NCBI RefSeq assembly: GCF_914767665.1
Contig: NC_059502.1
Span: 15,190,001 to 15,254,000, forward strand
From: Harmonia axyridis
Taxonomy: Eukaryota; Arthropoda; Insecta; Coleoptera; Coccinellidae
DNA length: 64,000 nucleotides
Direction: 5' to 3'
A program made the translations under genes and the position numbers. Shown here piece after piece: positions 11,965 through 25,082 of this stretch (within the stretch, counting starts at the first letter, position 1; every line of letters starts with the position of its first letter). The notes under the pieces were generated by a model, which worked only from the letters and a program-made list of their open reading frames with translations, was not told where the DNA came from and searched no databases.

Positions 11965-11988
11965 TTAGGTCAATTGAAAAGTCCCGGG
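11965..11988 (+). repeat. Mariner-type terminal repeat remnant
   Basis: The block starting 'ttaggtcaattgaaaagtcc' resembles the terminal block of the mariner relic at 2,650. It may be the 5' end of the transposase relic that begins near 12,640. The roughly 650 bp between them is longer than a normal mariner leader, so the link is uncertain. Confidence 0.45.
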
Positions 11989-12639
11989 TTCAATGCACAG
12001 ATGGAGGTGTTAGTATTAAATCCATATGATTTTTAATTACCAAATAAGATGCATAGCATCTCTTGTGTGTGTACTGATTCGATTTTTTTCAGACTTTCTG
12101 AGATATCCATCTGTTGCTTTGGTGTTTTGCTTCATTAGAGTTCTATAAGGTGGCGCTCTTCAGAAATTTTCGAATTCTCGCTCTGTGCATGGCGCCGTTT
12201 TAAAATGAAATACTGATTTTAGACTTAACAAACTTTCACAATAAATTACAACTCAGTTCCTATCGAATTTAAATTGAAATGGATGAAATATAATGACAGA
12301 GTATAGAAGATTCATACGAGCATAGAATATAAAATATTATTGTTATATACTATAAGGTCACGAGAGCCGAGAATCGAGAGGAATGTCAAATATAAACGAT
12401 GTATGCGCCATCTAAAACAGACGCGATCCCTCGAAATCAATTAGGTATAAATATGGAAAATCTCTCGTTTTGTCTGAAAGTTTTACAGGTATAAGTAGAC
12501 ACACCAGGTTTTCTATGCATCTCAGTACCAACCTTCAAACGATACGTGTCAAAATTTGAGAGCAGTCCGACCATTAGTTTGTGAGATATTGCTCTGAGAG
12601 TGTAGCTACTTTTGTTATTCGAAAAAAGATGGAAATGAA

Positions 12640-13573
12640 GAGAATTTCGTGTGCTGATAAAATATTGCTTTTTGAAGGAAAAAAATACAGTTGAAACAAA
12701 ATCTTGGCTTGATGAAGAGTTTCCGAGGTCTGCACCAGAAAAATCAACCATCATTGATTGGTGTGCTAAGTTTAAACGTGGTGAAATGAGCACCGAAGAC
12801 GGCGAACGCAGTGGCCGCCCAAAATAGGCTATCACCGACGAAAAAATCGAAAAAGTTCCCAAAATAATTCTGAATGACCGTAAAGTGAAGTCGATCGAGA
12901 TAGCAGACATTGTGAAGATATAATCTGAATGTGTATATCATATCATTTAAGAATATTAGTACATGAGAAAGCTGTGTGCAGAATGGGTGCCATGCGAGTT
13001 CACAATCGATCAAAAGCAAAAAGGTGTTAACGATTCTGAGCTGTGTTTGAAGCTGTATAAGTGCAATAAACCTGAATTTTTGCGTTGATATGTGACAATG
13101 GATGGAACATGGCTCCATCATTTCACTCCGGAATCGAATCGATAGTCAGCTGAGTGTACTGAACACGAGAAATCGAATCCAAAGCGAGGAAAAACACAAC
13201 AGTCAGCTGGCAAGGATATGGCATCAGTATTCTGGGATTCGCATTTCATAATTTCCATTGATTACCTCCAAAAGGGTCAGACCATCAACAACGATTATTA
13301 TATAGCGTTATTGGATCGTTGAAAAGATGGAATCGTGAAAAAACGGCCCCATTTGAAGAAAAAAAAGGTGATGTTTCATCCAGACAATGTGTCGTGTCAC
13401 AAATCAATGGAAACAATGGCAAAATTACATGAATTGGGCTGCGAATTGCTTCTGCATCTATCGTATTCGCCAGATCTGGCTCCCAGCAACTTTTTCCTGT
13501 TCTCAGACCTCGACAGTATGCTCGCTGGAAAGAAATTTAGCGCCAATGAAGAAGTAATTGCCAAAACGGTATA
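12640..13573 (+). pseudogene. Mariner transposase relic (DD34D, mellifera-like), copy C2
   Basis: The coding order of a mariner transposase is kept: EFPRSAPEKSTIIDW, FKRGEMSTEDGERSGRPK, the ILNDRKVKSIEIADIV helix region, TMDGTWLHHF with the first catalytic Asp, QSAGKDMASVFWD, FHPDNVSCHKS with the second Asp, and SPDLAPSNFFLFS. The third catalytic Asp, expected in PSD, is Asn. I count 34 residues between the last two sites. Several in-frame stops (for example after SGRPK) and loss of the C-terminal end at about 13,573 make it a pseudogene. It is related to the relic at 2.65-3.72 kb and keeps a 60-bp block that the other copy lost. Confidence 0.85.
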
Positions 13574-14889
13574 ATTTTAATCATCATGCCACATTATAGC
13601 ATGGCAAGAAAATTATATAATCAACTTGTATATAGATGCAGCTATTGATGATATAGATCGTTAATCACTCTGTATTGAAAATATAATTGGTTGAACTAAC
13701 GATTAACTTCTAGCAATATCAAACTGTCCAAAAATATCCATCCACACTGAACTACTGGTTTTTTCTTCAGTCCAAATCATAGGTTTTGTATCGATCTCAA
13801 AAACCGACGCGCACGATTCCTGATGGTCTATATTCCTGACTTCCATGAGAATGAAGAGACACAAAAACAGAATGTATCCAGATACGAACAGCGTATATTA
13901 TTTTCTGATGCTAATGCCCCTATTTGCCAACAAACAAAAAACCTTTTATCCCGGTCTATCTTCGGCAGTTTTTCTGTTCCAGAATCGAGCTCAGAATACA
14001 GAACGGCCAAATAAATTAAAAGTAAAGTTTGCAAGAGTGGAGCAGAAATTTACGATGTTTTATAGTTCAAACAAAATGTCAGATTATATCCTCTTTGTTT
14101 GTTCGGGAGCTTTGTCTCCCATTATGTGTTCAGCTTTGTAGGAACGAGTGTAGTCAATTTCTTCGGTAAACTTCGATATGCCAATATCTGAGGATGGATG
14201 CGAATCAAGTTTCCCTTTTTCCTACAGGCTGGTGGGGGTTTTTGGCGTATATCCTGTTGCCGGTTTGTTCGATATTCGGATAGAGTTTCCTTGCGGTTGT
14301 TAGTTCTATTCTAAAATAAAGTACATTAACGTTATTATTATTCGTTACTTATTAACTTCTCATAATCATGACTAAGTATTAGGAGAAACGTGGTAAAGTA
14401 ATGCTAAGTGTTGCGTACAAGATTTTATCTACAATTGAAGATCTCATTATCAATTATTCAAAGGGTTATCTGAATACATTAATTTAATTCAAACATTCAA
14501 TATATACATCTTCTTATCGAGTACCTACCTTGCAGACGAGAGATTTTTGCATGAATTGACTTGGTGTTTTAAACATGAAAGGGACGAGTTGAGTGTGCAA
14601 CCCAACATGATCTGATGTTTATAATCTAGACGAGTTTTGTTGGTAATTATAAGAGTTTTTTTTCTCGTTCATAAATAACATAGATCACGTCAAACCAGAT
14701 CTTCTCATCATCAGACGCTTTTTTGGATTTAAATATGAGTTATTTTTTTTCTTTGAGCCTTGTTGACGAAGCTGGTATCATATTGATTTGATTAACAGAC
14801 TCGATATTACAGTTTAGATAAAGAGAAATGATCCGAGAATAGATCCCTGAACTACTCCACGAGAATTTGCGATGTGCTGAGATCAATTA
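13574..14889. other. Non-coding stretch
   Basis: Three overlapping short frames at 13.82-14.14 kb on both strands have no recognisable domain and are not called. No repeat identified. Confidence 0.5.
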
Positions 14890-15656
14890 CGCCTCCAATC
14901 GACATTTCTTCTGGCGTTTTGCAATAGATGGCTGTAGCGGTAAGTGGTAGTCGAAATAAATAGATCGTAGATGTCATAAAATAAGCTTAGGTATTTGTAA
15001 ACATAACCCCATCGAAATATTAGTCGATTTGTGTCTGCATCATAAAGTTTTTTTTGCGGAAGGTTTTGGTTTTCTGCTTTAATATGAAGAAATCTGCGGC
15101 TGAGGCTCATCGATTGCTCTCAAATACCTATGGTGAGGTCGCTATTAGTGAAAGAACGATGATTTCGACGTCGATGACCAGCATGGCGGTGGAAGAGAGA
15201 AGATTTTCGAAGATGCAGAATTGAGGCATTACTTGATCAAGACTCGTGTCAAACACAACAAGAATTTGCAGGATCATTGGGAGTGACGCAACAAGCCATT
15301 TCAACATGCCTGCAAGTCATAGAAATATTTCATAAACCAGGAAATTGGGTTCAGTACGAGTTGAAGCCGATATATGTTGAAAGGCGTTTGTTTGCCTTCG
15401 AACAGCGGCTTGCAAGGCAAAGTCGGGAGGGATTTCTGCATCACATTATGACTGGAGACGAAAGTGTATTATGAGTTGTTTAAAGCGACTGAAAAAATAG
15501 CAGGCGATCGTTATCGAACGAAATTATACGTTTCAGCCGAGCATTGAAAGACAAACTGCAGCTATACAACGAGAGATATGATAAAGCCATTTTACAGCAT
15601 GACAACGCTCGACCTCATGTTGCGTAAGTGGTCGGGACATACTTGAAAACGTTGTG
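14890..15656 (+). pseudogene. Mos1-like mariner relic, family B copy 1, truncated
   Basis: It shares the leader 'ttgcaatagatggctgtagc' and following 100 bp with the relics at 22.3 and 47.5-48.7 kb. Pieces of the mauritiana-subfamily transposase follow: KKSAAEAHRLL, FDVDDQ, KIFEDAEL, NWVQYELKP and FLHHIMTGDE, then LQHDNARPHVA near 15,600. Large internal losses (after GDE) and several frameshifts are present. The element stops abruptly at about 15,656, exactly where a minus-strand non-LTR fragment begins. The C-terminal third is absent. Confidence 0.82.
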
Positions 15657-16190
15657 CGCGTATGTAAGATTTTGTCGAGTTCAGAGTAGCGCACCTCACA
15701 CCACTATATTGTAACTTCATCAGCAACTTTTCGTGATATTTCCAGTCAAAAGGTTTTCTTAGGTCAATACAGGATATAAATGCCTCCTCGATCTCGTCTT
15801 CTAACAAAACTGTTGTCGAAAACTTTTCCCTCCAAAATTCATGTTGTGAGGATCAGCGGAGCTTTGTCAATCTTGAGCTCCATGTATTCAACTAATCTGT
15901 TTTTCATTGAAACCTCGAAGATCTTTGAAAGGACTGGACTAATCGAGATCCGTATAGAATTACTACAAACAGTAATCTCACCCATCTTATGCAACTCTCG
16001 CTATTTTCAATACATTAGGTCAATGGGATTCCTCAAAAAAATTTTTGATCACATAACTCAACGAATGAGCAACTTGAGCAGCTACATTCTTCGGCAGAGC
16101 CGCCAACAGGCCAATTATTGGTCCCTTATTCTTTTTTTTCACTTCATCCCACTCTGATTATTTCCTCGGGGGTATGTAGGTGAATGTCGT
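15657..16190 (-). pseudogene. Non-LTR retrotransposon reverse transcriptase fragment
   Basis: Read on the minus strand, the segment ISCIDLRKPFDWKYHEKLL followed by MKLQYSGVR matches the conserved RT block of Jockey/CR1-like LINEs (the D-x-x-K-A-F-D motif, then H-x-x-L-x-x-K-L). Further upstream, with a frameshift, ISPVLSKIFE and MKNRLVEYMELK correspond to the preceding 'LPVLSKIFEK' block. The fragment holds only the N-terminal part of RT, has frameshifts and stops, and directly abuts a mariner relic. It is a dead LINE piece. Confidence 0.75.
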
Positions 16191-19100
16191 AAATATATAA
16201 CCTAAGTGTTTGATTTTTTCTTCAGGAGGATTTCACAATTTCTAGGATTTCACCCAATTTTCACCGAAGAAAATTATTCAACGAATTATTATTTTTTTAT
16301 CTGGAGCTGTACTTGCGTGCGAAAAAGTAGTACTCTGTTGAGTTGTTATTGAAATAACAATTTTGACTGGTGATATAGAATAATGCAAATTAGATGACTA
16401 AATTTTTTCTTCATGTATAAACTCATGGAAAACGAATATAAACGAACTAGATTCTATTCGATGTCTTCCGAACATTGAGATGGAAAAGATATCTTGATAT
16501 GGAGATGATAGGAATAATATAGGGAAAAATGAGGTTGGCTTTTAAGTTTCAGGCTACTTTCTTATATTTTCGTAAAATACATGTTTATATCTTCCGTCCC
16601 CTGGGTCGACCTCAACAGTATTTCGTTAGTCCTTTTACAAGAATAGTCAGAAAATCCGGGCATATAAGCTGAATGGATCGGTCCCAACCTTTCCGATAAG
16701 TTCAATATAAGGCGAATCCACCCCTATATCCCTTCCATTGATATTCTACGGGGGATCATCGCCTTTTTACTGTAGCTATTGATGTTCGGCTATCGACAGG
16801 TCCTTCATCATATGGTTGGGTTGTATAACTATGTGGAAGGAAATCAGCAAATATTTATTTCCCAACCCCTAGTATTCAAGCAGTTTTTAATGAGGAATCT
16901 GTGTCAGAAATGATGTATTACAACGTATTGAAAAATGGTTGTGTTACTTTTCGAAGAGGATTGAATAAATATGTCACAATGTTAGTTTTGTTAGATTTGT
17001 GGTTATCCAATGTTTCATTTGACACTTGTAACTTCAGCAGGATATAATGTCCACTATGAACATTAAAAACCTCAGTTCATGTTTATTCAGCTTTCTAAGC
17101 CTTGCCATCATACTTGAAGTTTTCTCTTCTTACATTTTTTTTTTCGAATCTAAAATCAGTATATCACGGAAAGAAACTTAGGTTCGAATCCTTATGGATT
17201 ATAATTTCAACAAATGTGTTCTGGCTCCAGATGTCATACATTGCGAACCCTCTCATCTGTGTAATTTTCTTTTTGCCTTGCAGTGATAGTGTGAAGTCTT
17301 TATTGTAAACATTCATGCTGCAAGATAAAAAAAAGTCTTTTCATTGTTTTTCATACATCGAATTTATAATCAAGCGATGATATAATTGTGAGATGGAATA
17401 ATATATTCGATATAAAATATTCTGAAAAACTAACTTCAATTCATGTTACATGTTTGATTCGTCGTGTGTGGTTGGTCGCCGATGAAGCACCATCAGATGC
17501 TCGTATCTAGAGAAAAAACCGATAGAATTTTCTGAAAGATTTTCAATAATTATCGAGACTTCAGGAAAGATACGTACCTTGTTCTAGATTTCAGCCTTTA
17601 CTAGTTTAATTTGAGATGTAGAATTTAATTTATCGGCGAGAATTATGTCGGGATTCTCGGTAAATGTTGACATAAATATTTGCATTCAACAAGTAAAAAT
17701 CTCACCAGAACGAATTGATTAATTCAGAAACAGTAGTATTTTTGAAGTCATCCATCTTGTGGAAACGTATTTCAGGTTTGGTAGAATTCTTTTTGTTTCT
17801 AATAGTTTCAGAAAAACTTCTTTTCAGGTTTATTTATGATAAATGTATTCATTTCTTGGTTAGAAATACGAGAAGGAGTTGATAATTCAGGTTAACTTAT
17901 TTTATTATCGTTGTTCATTTTCCCAAAGCACCTCCCGTGGGATTGGAACAACAGAAACCTCTCTTGGGATTGAAAAATATCAAGAAGTACAAGATAACAA
18001 AAAATTAATATTCAGTTGAATGTTAATCAGTTGAAAAATATCTCTCGGTATATGAGACACAAAAAACTATAGTACAATCTTCATGGCATATTTCTCAACA
18101 TTTTCATATTCACTCAATGGAATTCCTATTTTTATGCATTCATTTCTGCCAAATGAATTCCATTTTGGAATTGAGTATTGAAAAGTGTAATTATCTGATA
18201 TAATAATATGAAAATTGTCCTTTCGAGTATAAATTTTCTTAATACAAATATCACAAGAGCAAACACATTTTTTGATTGTGTATTGATTGATATTTTCTTT
18301 ATAAAAAAATCATAAGAAAGAATCAACATGTGTAATACTGTATGTCAAGCGTAATTTTTTCTTCAACTTCCATGACAACAAACTCAAGAATACTTTTGTG
18401 AACTTCGACATCGAAGTTGATACATCAAATTGTGGAACTTTTATACTCCCGGAGATTTTCATAACGTCACCAAAGTCATATATTTTTATGCCATTCAAGA
18501 ACTTTTTTCCATATTAAATTTCTTTGTGCGTTCTCCTCCTCTATCTTGGTATATAAGTCAGACATCCCGCAATATCAATAAAGTTTACAGATAAGGAGGC
18601 ATTCGTTCCCAAATATTGTTGCCCCAAATTTATATAAATCGAAAGGTATTATTATAAAATGGCACGGTTGGAATTTTATTCCGAGTAAACTTTTTCCTCT
18701 GAGACGGATTTGAATAACTTTTCCCTGCTCTGGATTCTTCTTTTAATGGAGGCAATAAACTTAATAAATGTTGCTTCGTGAGCTTGGATGATGGTCGTAT
18801 CTAGAATTTCTGGGGAACGTTTTCCTCTCCAATGAAATGATTTCTGTTGGAGAGACAGTTTTTTCTTGCTTTATATTTCGTTAGATGGAACGTATGGGGG
18901 AAATATAACAGCCAGAGATTTGAATTTCCTCTTTATGAAATTTATTCAGGTTATGATAACTAATAATATGAATTGGTGGCTTTCAATAAGACATTCTCGA
19001 ACATAAAGACAATTACAATTATTGCTTCAACTGGTACGTACTTTGAATGTAATTTCATATTATTTAGTTTCGAAGATCGATTAGTTTCTTTATCGATCTG

Positions 19101-19220
19101 GAAGGTAAGAGGCTAAGCGCTAATTCAATAAATTGACAGATGAACGCTGCATTATACATATACAGGGTTTTTCAAATTCGACTGCCTATAAGAAGTTTCT
19201 GAAGAACGAAGCCTATTCTA
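16191..19220. other. Non-coding stretch
   Basis: No gene, terminal repeat or RNA recognised in about 3 kb; all open frames are under 70 codons. A sequence 'atatacagggtttttcaaat' near 19,160 resembles the start of some DNA transposons but no partner end was found. Confidence 0.5.
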
Positions 19221-20136
19221 CACTGTGTCCGTAAAGTATGGAACAAATTCATTTTTAGCTAAACAGACCATTTTAAGAAATAATCCTGAAACACGTCGAT
19301 TTTTTATCTTAATTTAGTATGTTAGAATAATAATATAATATACAGGGTGAATTACTTTCGAGTTATAACGTCACCGTCATTTTTTTCAAATGAAACACCC
19401 CCATTTGGTCTCAATTTTCCGAATACTCTAGCTGAGGAGATTCTAAAAATGTATCACATGTTGATTCCGATCGGTACAGGGTGAACAAAATTAATAAATT
19501 AAATCTAAGAAATAATTAAAACATTCACGAATACCAAAAATATTGTAGTTCTAAACTGTCATTGAACACCAATAAATTACTAAACAAATAATGGCATTCC
19601 AGAAAAAACTAGACAACAATGTTTTTTTTAAATTGATAAGAAATAATTTCTTTCATATTCTTTCATATTTATTTCATATTCTGTTACAAGTACCAAACCT
19701 GTTTGGAAAAAGCTCATTTTTATTAATCTAAAAATGTAACATACTACCGGGTGCGACATTCAAATCAATTGCCACTAGACAATAAGTATTTTTGATAATA
19801 TTGTTAATTTAAATAATAAAGAATGTTACGCTTTACTTTAGGGGCACACACAAAACTTTTGTATTTTTGTCCACCCTGTACCAATTGGAATCAACATGTG
19901 AAACATTTTTGGAATCAGCTCAGATAGAGTAATCGGAAAATTGAGACAAAATGGGGTGTTTCATTTAAAAAAAAATGACGACGACGTCATTACTCGAAAG
20001 TAATTCACCCTGTATATCAAATTATCATTCTAAAATACGGTAAATTGAAATGAAAAATCGACGAGTTTCAGGATTATTTCTTAAAATGGTCTTTTTAGCT
20101 GAAAATGATTTTGTTCCATACTTTCCGAACACAGTG
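19221..20136. mobile_element. Long-armed foldback MITE H, copy 1 (TA duplication)
   Basis: The ends are inverted: TA then 'cactgtgtccgtaaagtatg' at the left, and the inverse 'catactttccgaacacagtg' then TA at the right. Arms of about 280 bp match each other with few differences, including 'aataatcctgaaac', 'tacagggtgaattact' and 'cacatgttgattcc'. A single-copy centre of about 350 bp lies between. A TA duplication and a long palindrome indicate a Tc1/mariner-type MITE. No transposase is encoded. A second copy lies at 26,428-27,157 with its centre inverted and shortened. Confidence 0.88.
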
Positions 20137-21616
20137 TATATCTGAAAAGCTGAAATATGATCTTGTTCGTAATTCCCTATTTCCCGAAAATATTCCTGAA
20201 GCTATGATACTTCCGGTTATACAAGAAATGAAAAAAAACAATTCAAAGAACTTTTGTTTTAATTTTATTTCTTAGATTTGACTAAAATTTCCATTCTCGT
20301 TCATTTAATAATTTGAGATTTATTCGGGAGTTTATGAATTTTAGATATACGTAGGGTCAATTTCCTTCTGTTTTCAGAGAGAATTTAAAAGCAATACTCT
20401 GTGATAATTGAAATTTAAATGTCTAATTATTTTACATGTGACTTGCGTTAACGAAGGTAGTATTATATGATTTAATATCACTAACAATTTTTTTTGTAAT
20501 TTCAAGTGATTGAAAGTGAAGCAAAGAACATTTTAACATGAACATGAGAGGACATATTTTTTGGCCTTTTTTTCTCTTTTAATTTTTTTTCTTTTTTTTT
20601 CTGTTTTTGATTTTTTCAATTTTTGTGTATTTGTTTTGTTTATAATGTTTCTTTTTCGATTTAATTTTTTTTTAATGTTTTCTCGTGTTGAAAACAGCTT
20701 CAGAATTAAATAAAATCTAAGCAGAAGTTCGAAAAAAAATCTTGACTTCATTTACATGCTTTTCCCATTTTTTATGTCTCAATTCGAATTTCAAATATAT
20801 CTAATAGATGAACCGAAATAAAAAGCAAAACTTGATAACCATTATTGACGAAAACACAACGTATAATTCACGCAGTCTTTGAAAATTTCAACCACGTAAT
20901 ACCAAATCGGTAGCTGTTATCCGTAATCTGTGACAAAACCGCAGTGACCAGAGAAAATTTGACATTAATCTAGGATGAAGCTGTTCTCCGAAAGCGCAGA
21001 CAAAAGAGAATTATCGGTATCTGCTAATATACGTTCACGTACGATAAGAATGATAAGTGGGGCAGACCGCAGAAGAGCAATAAGGGGAGACCTGTTAAGG
21101 GAACGTTGAAACCAATGAATTGAGATGAGATAAAGGATATACGAAGTTTGCGATTCTCGCCTATATGGGCTTAATCTACGAACATCACAGTAACTGGGGC
21201 TTGTGAAAATGCTACGCCGGCCTCCACTTCAATAACGGAAGTAAGTCACCATTAGAACCTTCGAGATCAAACGCTTCTTTCTCACTTATTGCATTGGTGG
21301 TCCGTCAACGGAGAATTTCAACGGTATCCAAGCATATGAAAAAGTCGAAGTATCGATTTTGTTATTTAATCGAATTAAGTGCACCAACTCAAATTTATTC
21401 TTTATATTTCGGCATTCTTATTCTTGGCATTATAACCTCTTGATATGGTGAATATTCATGCAAGGAACAGAAATTAAATCTCATTAGATGAATAAAGATA
21501 GAATGATGCTCTTATTTGAACCATTTTCTCTTCGAAATCGCTTTGAGGGAAGGGAGGTACACGTAGGCGTAGACGTAGTTTTAGGTCAAGACATCAACAT
21601 TCTTAGTTCAGTCTGA
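20137..21616. other. Non-coding stretch with T-rich tract
   Basis: The tract at about 20,555-20,690 is almost pure T with a few G and C and explains a spurious lysine-rich frame on the minus strand. Nothing else recognised. Confidence 0.5.
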
Positions 21617-21770
21617 TTTTTATGGTGATAGTGCTATCGTCATAGTAAATTTCGCAGGAACTATCACCGTATAAACAACTTGATAATTACTAAATCCCAT
21701 ACTATCGTGATAGTGCGAGAGTGATGTAGCTCTATTGTACTATCTTAATAGTTACTATCACTGTGAAAAT
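21617..21770. repeat. Cluster of GTGATAGT/ACTATCAC inverted repeats
   Basis: The block 'tttttatggtgatagtgcta' and its inverse near 21,740-21,768 ('actatcactgtgaaaa') bracket at least four inner copies of the same 8-base word in both orientations. It resembles a small foldback MITE of about 150 bp. Confidence 0.6.
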
Positions 21771-22291
21771 GAGTAATTTATGAAAAGTGAAAGTGATGTA
21801 TTTTCTTATTATTATTTTGCGAAGTTTTCATGGTGACCTCATGATGTTGATTCGTTCATGTTGACCATTGTTGTATGTAGTGGAGGATAAGATAGAACAG
21901 TCACTTGGGAATTTTGAATATTGATTAACCTTCAACCTGAAAAAGATAGTATTATAGGATTTATTACACACGTTAATGAAACCGGATTTTTCGATAAAAT
22001 ATATTCAAAAATATTCTAATAAACCAAAAAATAACAAAAATGATCGCTCAATTTCTTCATCTGCAGTGCCAGCTTTAATAATATCAATTAAAAAGGATGA
22101 TTAGAAATTAGTTAACTGTATGATGCTGAGACGTTTTCCTGGAGATTTGCAAAGGAAGTACTTATTATTCTTTCTAGTTCTTATTTTTTTTTATTTGACT
22201 TTCACTGTGTGTGGAATGCAAAAGGGAAAAACGTCGTTTTCTGTTCGACTCCAGTATTTTGCATGCATTTTTTTCTTACACATTAATATTA

Positions 22292-23245
22292 GGTGTACAA
22301 CTTTGCTTTCTCCGTTTCGCAAAATATGGCTGTAGCGGTGAGTGGTAGTCGAAATAAATAGATTGTAGATGGCATACAATAAGCTTAGTTAATTTTAAAC
22401 ATAACACCATCGAAATATTAATCGATTTGTGTCTGCATCATAAAGTTTCAATTTTCTGCTTCAATATGAAGAAATCTGCGGCTGAGGCTCATCGAAAGAA
22501 CGTGCTGAGAGCGGTTTCAACGCTTCGAAAACGGTGATTTTGACATCATGGCGGTGGAAAAGAAGGTATTCGAAGATACAAAATTGAAGGCATTACTTGA
22601 TTAAGACTCATGTCAAACGCAACAAAAATTGGCAGGATCATTGAAAGTAACCGACAAGCTGTTTCAAAACGCCTGAAAGTCATGGGAATAATTCAAGTAC
22701 AAGGAAATTGGGTGCCGTACGAGTTGAATTCGCATAAAATCAGGGGGACATCCTGGCCATGCATCCATGTCGCAGCCAAACCGAATATTCACGGTTCCAA
22801 GGTCATGCTCATTATTTGGTGGGACCAACTCGGCGTATTGTTTTATGAGTTGTTGAAACCAACTGAAACAATCACAGGAGATCATTATCGAATTCAATTA
22901 ATGCGTTTGAGCCGAGCATTTCAAGCATGACAATGCTAGACCGATGTTGCGAAAGATTTCAAGACATACTTGGAAACGATGAAATGGGAAGTTTTACTCC
23001 ACCCGCCGTATAAGTCATACGTTGCTCTCTCGGACTATCACTTGTTTCGATCAATGGCATGCGGCCTGGCTGACCAGCTCTTTCGGTCTTATGAAGTGAA
23101 AAATTGGATCGATTCGTGGATCGCTTCGAAAGATGACTAGTTGTTTCAACAACAAATGGGACGAAGTAGTGGCCAGCGATGGACAATATTTTGAATCTTA
23201 AATGTATAACCAGAATCTTATTTCATAAAAAAAGCAGTACGACTA
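22292..23245 (+). pseudogene. Mos1-like mariner relic, family B copy 2
   Basis: It starts after TA with 'ggtgtacaactttgctttct', matching the end of the copy at 47.5-48.7 kb. The mauritiana-type transposase is recognisable in pieces: KKSAAEAHR, KQVSKRLKVMGIIQ-type helix, GNWVPYELN, SMLIIWWDQLGVLFYELLK, DYHLFRSM and a final GQYFES. Internal deletions remove the segment between YELN and the AAKPNIHG block, which carries the first catalytic Asp, and also the RPQY-to-QHDNA part. Many frameshifts. The right end is placed near 23,245 by analogy and is approximate. Confidence 0.83.
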
Positions 23246-25082
23246 TGTTGTTACGAGTTAGTGCATGTTGGTGTGAACAATCATAATATAATGAAAATTT
23301 CTTGTGTGATACAAATATTGGATGGAGTAGTCTGTTACATTTTGACACTTCATATTAAATGGACTAGGAAAAAATTACTTTGTTTTCTATCACAAGATTG
23401 ATAAAAGTTATGTTTTCTCATTCCATGTTCCTAATACTCGATAATTGAGGGATTATTTAATATCATTCAATCATCGTCAAACTTTCATTTCAGCAACCAA
23501 AATTTCAAACTGCGGACTCATCTCATCCCAAAATATGATCACTCTTCAAAAATTCCCTTTCGTAATGCTGTCTCTCATTTCCAATGATCATAAATAACTG
23601 ATCTTGAAGTTCCTCTTCAACTTTCTGGATAACCTCATTTACTGTTTCAAATTTCACGGTAATTTTAATAATAATCCCTCTATAATTCCGCCCACATGAC
23701 GTTTTATAACTTAAAAATTCATAGGTCGGAACGAAAACATCCACCAGAAAATGAATATTTTAATTTTTCATCTCCCCTTTACTGCGGGTCAATTACCGGC
23801 ATAATGAGAAAGTGAAATATAATAGGTTCACTTTTTACCGTCCAAATTGACGCAATAAAGGTGGCAGTTCTTTCTAACCCCTTATACAGCAAAGGTTGAA
23901 TTACACTAAGTGGAGGAAGATTTATAGATTCTCAAGTTGTCGGATGTTAATGAAAACAAATTTCTCGCCGCCTACTACGCCAAAAATACGCCATTCTTCA
24001 TATCAAATTCGGGGGGAGAGATATATTCCAGTTAGTTTCCTAATTTGTTCATTAGGTCAGCAGTTTTTGGCTGGATGGTTGCGATGTTATGCTTCCGGTG
24101 CTCTCCAATTTTCCCGAGGGATATCATTTAGATGATTATCGATAGGGAGAATGCTGTTAAGGTAATAGAGATGCCGTTTATGTTCCAGGTGATTTTTGGG
24201 TTGGGTATGGAGATCTATATTCGTATATTGAAATGAAAGTCTTTTTGAGCGCTCGTTCAACAAATGGATCGTAATAGAATTTCGCCGCAATGTCTGTAAT
24301 TTTCGAATTTTGAGCCGGGAATGGTATCAAACGATTAGGTTCGACCTACTGATGTCGGATTCATCCTCAAATTTGATTCTGTTCGTCCATGCGTATTTAT
24401 ACACGATAAATTTCGAACAGAAGGATTTAAAAGCATTAAATTTTCAGAGAAAGTTTGGGCCATGTCTTTCGAGGTTAGGTTTGTTAATAGCCATAATGCG
24501 ACTACGAATGTCGTTGATGAAGCACTTCATATACTGCATATAAAATCAAGAAGGAATATTTGCTTCATAATGTAGAACGAAAATTCAAAATTTCATGATG
24601 ATCACTCGACCATAAACAATTCAAGATGAATATCAAAAAAATGTAACCAATAACTACAAAACCGAAAGAGTTTTAGATTGATGTGAAATAACAGTTTCAA
24701 CCAGCTTGCAAAACTTCAATCAGATATCATCATCAGAACCATTGAGAATACAAATGGAATGAAATGAAATATTGATTAAATGCTCATAAATTGTTTTGCG
24801 AAAAACAAAAGTTTACCCTTAACCACAGTAGTCCGAAAACAGTATCACTTCCAACTGTGAGACCACATGTACAAATTCAATAATTAGAATATTGAAAGTT
24901 GATATATTTTTCAAATAATTGTGTCGAGGTTTGCTTCTTCATTAAAGAAAAAACCATGGTGTTTCTCCTTATTCAATTTCAAAATTGTACAATAAGAAAG
25001 AAATATATTGAATGTTAAATTTCAGTCCTTTTCCTCAAGACCTCAAAATAGTATCCAATTAACAGAAAAAGCATTTATAAAA
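23246..25082. other. Non-coding stretch
   Basis: No recognisable gene. Frames at 23.5, 24.1 and 24.3 kb (65-80 codons) have no domain I recognise. Confidence 0.5.

Noticed and set aside
17170..17200. B-box-like 'ggttcgaatcc' suggesting a tRNA or SINE
   Set aside because: No A box at the right distance and no cloverleaf can be drawn.
20533..20751. Lysine-rich minus-strand frame
   Set aside because: Produced by a poly-T tract; low complexity only.
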